Positions 1 to 3,855 of a stretch of 6,478 nt of DNA are shown piece after piece. The notes under the pieces are model-generated. The model was not told where the DNA came from. It ran no database searches and saw nothing but the letters and a program-made list of their open reading frames with translations. The position numbers were made by a program, and so were the translations under genes. The DNA is from Bacilli bacterium (GTDB lineage: Bacteria; Bacillota_I; Bacilli_A; RF39; UBA660). Within the stretch, counting starts at the first letter, position 1. Each line of letters begins with the position of its first letter. The stretch is taken from contig JAFUBK010000102.1 in assembly GCA_017460245.1 (NCBI GenBank), positions 1-6,478 on the forward strand. Reading direction: 5' to 3'.

Positions 1-213
1 TAAAATATTGATGAATATACAAATACATAACATAATTCATAAAAATAAACTTATTAAAAACTTTATTTTGTTAAAAGTTAATTTTTTGAGATTGGAAATT
101 GTTTCTAAAGTTGGTTTATAAACTCCAAAAGATATGGCAATCATACTTCCACTTACGCCAGGAACAATTTTGGCAATACCTATTATAATCCCTTTTAATA
201 TATTTTTAAACAT
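1..213 (-). pseudogene. popT: DUF368 / PopT-type polyprenyl-phosphate transporter, N-terminal part, interrupted by in-frame TGA
   Basis: The reading frame starts at the ATG at 211-213 (MFKNILKGIIIG). Residues 12-24 read GIAKIVPGVSGSM, followed by FGVY, which matches the N-terminal signature of DUF368 membrane proteins (a G-rich helix, then PGVSG, then GxY). From published work, DUF368/PopT proteins return undecaprenyl phosphate across the cytoplasmic membrane for cell-wall synthesis. Codon 59 is TGA (37-39). The same frame then stays open to the window edge with a hydrophobic stretch (IMLCICIFINIL), as expected for the next part of the family. The TGA seems to fall where homologues have a glycine, so a GGA-to-TGA change is plausible. 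No Shine-Dalgarno sequence precedes the ATG, and the gene lies 33 bases after trpS, behind a terminator-like hairpin. An ATG at 31-33 could allow restart. Alternatives are a sequencing error or readthrough. The family call is fairly firm; the pseudogene call is tentative because most of the gene is outside the window. Confidence 0.6.
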
Positions 214-235
214 ATTAAATTTTATGTATTTTGGT

Positions 236-274
236 AAAAAAATAGATTATTCTTCATTAAAATAATCTATTTTT
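236..274 (-). terminator. AT-rich hairpin with U-run at the end of trpS
   Basis: Bases 238-251 and 261-274 form a perfect 14-bp inverted repeat around a 9-base loop. On the minus strand it runs into seven Ts (236-242), part of which pairs in the stem, as in intrinsic terminators. The hairpin covers the last codons and the TAA of trpS. Only one pair is G-C, so the stem is weak, and the plus strand also ends in a short T-run. It would separate trpS from the DUF368 gene. Chance in AT-rich DNA is possible, but the arm length and the position at a gene end favour a real site. Confidence 0.45.
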
Positions 275-1263
275 ATACTTTTTCTTACTTTTTTCATTGT
301 TTCTTTTGCTTTTTTTATGGATTTTTCTGTTCCTTGAATCAAAATGTCATCTACTATTTGTGGATTTTCTTCTAATTCTTTTCTTTTTTCTTGAATTGGT
401 TTTAAAAATTCTATCATTTTTTCTATTAGTTCTTTTTTGCAAGCTACACATCCACGTTTACCTGCTTTGCATTCTTCACAAACGGTATTTATGTTTTTAT
501 TTTTTATTAGTTTGTGATAATAATAAACCATACATTTTTCAGGATTTGCAGGGTCATCTTTATGAATTTTGTCAGGATCAGTTACTGCTGACATAATTTT
601 TTCTTTAACGGTTTCTTCACTATCAACTAAGAAAATACCATTACCTAAACTTTTACCCATTTTTTCAGCTCCATCTAAGCCTTTTATTCTTGGTGTTTCT
701 GAAAGTAGTGGTTCTGGCATAACTAACGTTTGCCCGTAAATTGTATTAAACTTGTGAACAATTTCACGACATTGTTCAATAAGTGGAAGTTGATCTTCAC
801 CTACTGGAATTAGCTGACCTTCAAATGCGGTGATGTCGGCGGCTTGTGATACTGGGTAACCAACAAAACCATACGTTACACTTTCTCCACTGTTACCAAA
901 TAAAGCTTTTTTTTGGGCAATTTCGGTTTTTACAGTTGGATTGCGGTATAGGCGTGCCATTGTGACTAAATTTGAATAGATTACTGTTAATTCGGCAATT
1001 TCTGGGACCATTGATTGAACAAAAAGATGCAGTTTATTAGGATCTACACCCATAGCTACCATATCCATCACTATTTCTCTAACATTGTGTCTTACTTTTG
1101 CAGGATTGTCAAAATTATCTGTTAGAGCTTGGATATCAGCTATTTCTAAATAAAAATCATAATCTTCGTTTTGAAGTTTTATCCAATTTTGTCCAGCACC
1201 AAAGTAATGTCCTAAATGAAGATTTCCTGTTGGCCTAATTCCTGTTAAAATTGTTTTTTTCAT
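247..1263 (-). CDS. trpS: tryptophanyl-tRNA synthetase, probable [4Fe-4S] subtype
   Basis: This cytoplasmic class I enzyme charges tRNA-Trp with tryptophan using ATP. The protein has 338 residues, the normal length for bacterial TrpRS. The N-terminus MKKTILTGIRPTGNLHLGH holds the HIGH-type motif as HLGH (residues 16-19). The KMSKS loop appears as KMGKS (201-205) within the context SLGN. Further family blocks are DIQALTDN, VGEDQ and the ALFGNSG region. Near the anticodon-binding helices, cysteines 244, 265, 272 and 275 form C-x20-C-x6-C-x2-C (another Cys is at 262), close to the iron-sulfur motif I recall for Thermotoga maritima TrpRS. The ATG at 1263 is preferred over an in-frame GTG at 1272, because that GTG lies inside the Shine-Dalgarno sequence. 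The gene follows the patatin gene by 35 bases and probably shares its transcript. No T-box leader fits in that gap. It ends in TAA inside a terminator-like hairpin. Confidence 0.96.
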   Translation of the reverse strand: MKKTILTGIRPTGNLHLGHYFGAGQNWIKLQNEDYDFYLEIADIQALTDNFDNPAKVRHNVREIVMDMVAMGVDPNKLHLFVQSMVPEIAELTVIYSNLVTMARLYRNPTVKTEIAQKKALFGNSGESVTYGFVGYPVSQAADITAFEGQLIPVGEDQLPLIEQCREIVHKFNTIYGQTLVMPEPLLSETPRIKGLDGAEKMGKSLGNGIFLVDSEETVKEKIMSAVTDPDKIHKDDPANPEKCMVYYYHKLIKNKNINTVCEECKAGKRGCVACKKELIEKMIEFLKPIQEKRKELEENPQIVDDILIQGTEKSIKKAKETMKKVRKSIKIDYFNEE

Positions 1264-1269
1264 TTGTAT

Positions 1270-1275
1270 CACCTT
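1270..1275 (-). promoter_or_regulatory. Shine-Dalgarno sequence that decides the trpS start
   Basis: The minus strand reads AAAGAAGGTGATACAAATG here. AAGGTG sits six bases before the ATG at 1261-1263, which is ideal spacing. A GTG in the same frame (1270-1272) is part of this site, so starting there would leave no ribosome binding site and would add three residues (MIQ) before the conserved MKKTILTG beginning. Confidence 0.8.
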
Positions 1276-1298
1276 CTTTAATTATATCACGTATTTAA

Positions 1299-2555
1299 TT
1301 AATAGGATTTTTTTCTTCCTTTTGTTATAAGTATATATAATGCCACCATAAATTCATCTATAAAAAATGGTATATAGGTATAAGCTTCTTTAATGTTGTT
1401 ATTTACAATTGTATCATAGAAAAATCTAACTATTTGTTTTTTGTCTAAAATTTTTGTAAAGTTTTTGTTTTTTATTTTTTTAGTAATTATTTTTATATCA
1501 ATTGGATTTGCTTTTAAAAGTTCGTTAAAAAGGCCTTTGTTATAAGTTTTTATATTGTAGATAATATCTTCTGGAAAGTCTAGATAAAATCCGGCTTTTT
1601 CGACTATTTGATTAAATTTTTTATATGATAAAAGATTGTCTAAATATTCTTTAAATAGCGGTAAATTAGTTAGTTTGTTAATTATTTTACCATTTGCGTT
1701 ATCAAATATGGAGTGAAAATGTTGATCGTATTGTTTAGCGTATTTATTGTAGTTTCTAACTAAATTTCGTTTTTTAAAGGTGAATTTGTCGCCATCCAAT
1801 TTACCATACATTTTCATTGTATCGTTATAACCAAAGTGCATAGCTTCTTTGGCTTTTGTTTTGTCAAATACTAGAAAAGAACCAATTTTATTTTTTGGAG
1901 TAATTACGACTAATGGAACTCCTTCGGGAGCAGTTCTTTTGAATCCAACTGCACGAAGGTCAACAGCAATTATTTCATCAGCACCCATTTCTACGGCTAA
2001 ATTGATTGGTAAATTGTCGTAATATCCACCATCTATGTAATTATCGCCTTTTATTTTATATGGCTTAAATGCTGGAAAGCACGAGGCTGAAGCAATAACG
2101 TAGTCTTTTACTGTTTCTGGAGTTAAATCTTTCTTTGTCATCATAACTGGTTTATGTTTTGTTAGATTGTATGTTACTAAACCATAATCAATTGGTGAAG
2201 TAAAAAACTTTTTTGAATCGTAATATTCATCAAAGATATTAAGCAATCCTTTTATATCCATTCCGCCTTCTTTGATAAATGATTTGGCATAATTTTTATA
2301 AATTTCGGCAATGCTTAAATCATCACAATCTTTGAATGAATTCTCATCATAGATTTGTCGGAAAGATATATTTTTCCACAGTTTTACTGATTTATATAAA
2401 TCTCCTTGTACTATTAAAAGCCCATTTAAAGCTCCAACGGATGTGCCAGTTACTATTTCAGGATTTTTTTTTATTCTTCGAAGGGCACGATAAACTCCGA
2501 TTTCGTATGCTCCTTTGCTACCGCCACCTGAAAGACATAATCCTAGTTTTGTCAT
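1299..2555 (-). CDS. patatin-like phospholipase (lipid acyl hydrolase)
   Basis: The 418-residue protein has the full patatin catalytic set. An oxyanion loop GGGSKG is at residues 10-15, a GTSVG nucleophile elbow at 37-41 gives catalytic Ser39, and DGG at 175-177 gives Asp175 of the Ser-Asp dyad. Family members cleave acyl chains from phospholipids or other lipids; the substrate cannot be told here. There is no signal peptide, so it is probably cytoplasmic or peripheral at the membrane. The catalytic domain ends near residue 220. The remaining roughly 200 residues are Lys/Asn/Ile-rich, apparently helical, and not recognised. The end is hydrophobic (FMVALYILI, 402-410) followed by the basic tail TKGRKKSY, which may touch the membrane. 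The ATG at 2555 has AGAGG seven bases upstream. The gene lies 16 bases after the membrane-anchored protein gene and 35 before trpS, so the three probably form an operon. It ends in TAA. Confidence 0.93.
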   Translation of the reverse strand: MTKLGLCLSGGGSKGAYEIGVYRALRRIKKNPEIVTGTSVGALNGLLIVQGDLYKSVKLWKNISFRQIYDENSFKDCDDLSIAEIYKNYAKSFIKEGGMDIKGLLNIFDEYYDSKKFFTSPIDYGLVTYNLTKHKPVMMTKKDLTPETVKDYVIASASCFPAFKPYKIKGDNYIDGGYYDNLPINLAVEMGADEIIAVDLRAVGFKRTAPEGVPLVVITPKNKIGSFLVFDKTKAKEAMHFGYNDTMKMYGKLDGDKFTFKKRNLVRNYNKYAKQYDQHFHSIFDNANGKIINKLTNLPLFKEYLDNLLSYKKFNQIVEKAGFYLDFPEDIIYNIKTYNKGLFNELLKANPIDIKIITKKIKNKNFTKILDKKQIVRFFYDTIVNNNIKEAYTYIPFFIDEFMVALYILITKGRKKSY

Positions 2556-2571
2556 TTTTGTACCTCTTTTT

Positions 2572-3789
2572 CTATTGTTTTTGATAAACGCCTAGTGAAA
2601 TATCACTATTAAATTCTAGCTCGGGGTTTTCCACAACTTTTTTGTTTCCTACTTCACTATAATAATAGAAGGTTTTACCATTTTTATAATAAATGTATTT
2701 TTCTAAATATATGACGCTATTTAAGTCTGTTGTTTTGAATAAATATGTTTTTATTTTTGGGTTTTGAACATCGGCTCTATAAACTGAATATGTATTATTT
2801 TGTTTTTGATACATATAATAATAGCTGCCATCTTTATCTACTTTGACATAATTTTGAATTTTATCGGTGTGATAATTTTCAAATGTTTTGTTTTCCAAGG
2901 CTTCTTTTAAACTCATCGTTGTCCACTTTCCATTATAGTATTTTATTGAATCTTTGTTGCCAACTTGTTTTACCATTTCATTCTTTAAGCTTACTTTGTA
3001 TTGAATTTGGGCGTCTTTATCAAACAAGTAAACATCTTCACCTACGGCCCCTTGCATTACAGAATCTAGTGATATTTCATTATAACTTCTTATTTCTCTA
3101 ATATTTCCGTTAATTAAATTTACTACATAAAATTTTTTAAACGTATATTCTGAGTTGTAATCGGCAACTACGTAATATTTATCTGTAAAAATACTAATTG
3201 GTTTTGTGTAAATGTCATTATCAAAGAATTTTATGTTTTTTACTTCGCTATTTATTATGGTGATTCGTTTGTAGTTTTCCATTCCGAGATAGTGATTTTC
3301 TAATAGATTTTCTTCATATATTATTTGGTTATTAGTGTTTTTTGGTGTTGATGAATCAATATAATTGGTTTTGTTGTAACCATACTTTTCTAATGAATTT
3401 ATGAATTTATCCATTTCTGAATCAGATGAATTTAAATCACGATAGTATGTTATTTCATTATCTTTTAAGCACATTATATCAGTTAAAACATCGTTGTTTT
3501 TAAATATTGGTAAAATACATTCATAATCGTTAAATTGGTGATACATAATTTTATTTATTACGTTTTCACTTTTATTATAATCTTTAAAAATCTGGAAGTT
3601 TAATTTAAATTTTTCGTGTTTTATTTCAAAATAATAATTGTTTTTGTTTTTTACTTTAAGTGTTTCTTTTACTCTAAAGTTTTGAATAGTATAGCTTACT
3701 TCGTGACCTTTATCAAAAATATGAATTATTAATTTTAATGAGAATAATAAAACAAGTAATATGGCGAGAACTTTTAATAAGAATTTCAT
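2572..3789 (-). CDS. membrane-anchored extracytoplasmic protein of unknown function
   Basis: I do not recognise this 405-residue protein as a named family. It begins MKFLLKVLAILLVLLFSLK, a basic start followed by one hydrophobic segment (about residues 3-25) with no lipobox cysteine and no clear signal-peptidase site, so a signal anchor with the rest outside the membrane is likely. The body is Lys/Asn/Tyr-rich. From about residue 200 it shows repeated strand-like units such as DKYYVVADY, EDVYLFDKD, GSYYYMYQK and KYIYYKNGK, each followed by polar turns. This suggests a beta-propeller-like or all-beta fold, which is inference only. The only cysteines are C91 and C107, possibly a disulfide. The start has a perfect AGGAGG seven bases upstream and a promoter just before it. 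It is the first gene of the probable unit with the patatin and trpS genes. It ends in TAG. Confidence 0.88.
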   Translation of the reverse strand: MKFLLKVLAILLVLLFSLKLIIHIFDKGHEVSYTIQNFRVKETLKVKNKNNYYFEIKHEKFKLNFQIFKDYNKSENVINKIMYHQFNDYECILPIFKNNDVLTDIMCLKDNEITYYRDLNSSDSEMDKFINSLEKYGYNKTNYIDSSTPKNTNNQIIYEENLLENHYLGMENYKRITIINSEVKNIKFFDNDIYTKPISIFTDKYYVVADYNSEYTFKKFYVVNLINGNIREIRSYNEISLDSVMQGAVGEDVYLFDKDAQIQYKVSLKNEMVKQVGNKDSIKYYNGKWTTMSLKEALENKTFENYHTDKIQNYVKVDKDGSYYYMYQKQNNTYSVYRADVQNPKIKTYLFKTTDLNSVIYLEKYIYYKNGKTFYYYSEVGNKKVVENPELEFNSDISLGVYQKQ

Positions 3790-3796
3790 ACAACGG

Positions 3797-3802
3797 CCTC
3801 CT
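3797..3802 (-). promoter_or_regulatory. perfect Shine-Dalgarno AGGAGG
   Basis: AGGAGG lies seven bases before the ATG at 3787-3789 and fixes the start of the membrane-anchored protein. It is the strongest ribosome binding site in the window, which suggests efficient translation of this gene. Confidence 0.85.
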
Positions 3803-3808
3803 ATATTG

Positions 3809-3837
3809 ATTATATATAATTATATGTTTTTTTTCAA
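3809..3837 (-). promoter_or_regulatory. sigma-A-type promoter of the three-gene unit
   Basis: On the minus strand TTGAAA (3832-3837) is followed by a 17-base spacer and TATAAT (3809-3814), a near-consensus housekeeping promoter in the 66-base gap before the membrane-anchored protein gene. The start point would fall near 3801-3803, leaving a leader of only about 13 bases that begins at the ribosome binding site. A second TATAAT at 3819-3824 would give a longer leader but has only a poor -35 (TTCTTT). No convincing terminator of the upstream surface gene is seen in the gap, so readthrough may also contribute. Confidence 0.65.
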
Positions 3838-3855
3838 GAAAAAAGAATGAGTTTA

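Noticed and set aside
1..213. Code in which TGA means Trp or Gly
   Set aside because: Sixteen TGG tryptophans and no internal TGA in about 2,000 codons argue against reassignment, and glycine is read from ordinary GGN codons.
297..596. Plus-strand open frame of 99 residues
   Set aside because: It lies opposite trpS, is made of Phe/Leu-rich antisense translation, and has no family signature.
1281..1289. Extended -10 sequence TGATATAAT before trpS
   Set aside because: It would place the transcription start inside the trpS Shine-Dalgarno sequence and has no -35 partner. Such matches are common in AT-rich DNA, so cotranscription with the patatin gene is the simpler reading.
2336..3101. Two plus-strand open frames of 82 and 72 residues
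   Set aside because: Both are antisense to coding sequence of the patatin and the membrane-anchored protein and resemble no known protein.
3828..3849. Possible terminator hairpin after the surface gene (TTTTTTC / GAAAAAA)
   Set aside because: The stem is short and purely A-T apart from one pair, has a tiny loop, and is not followed by a U-run; it also overlaps the -35 of the next promoter.
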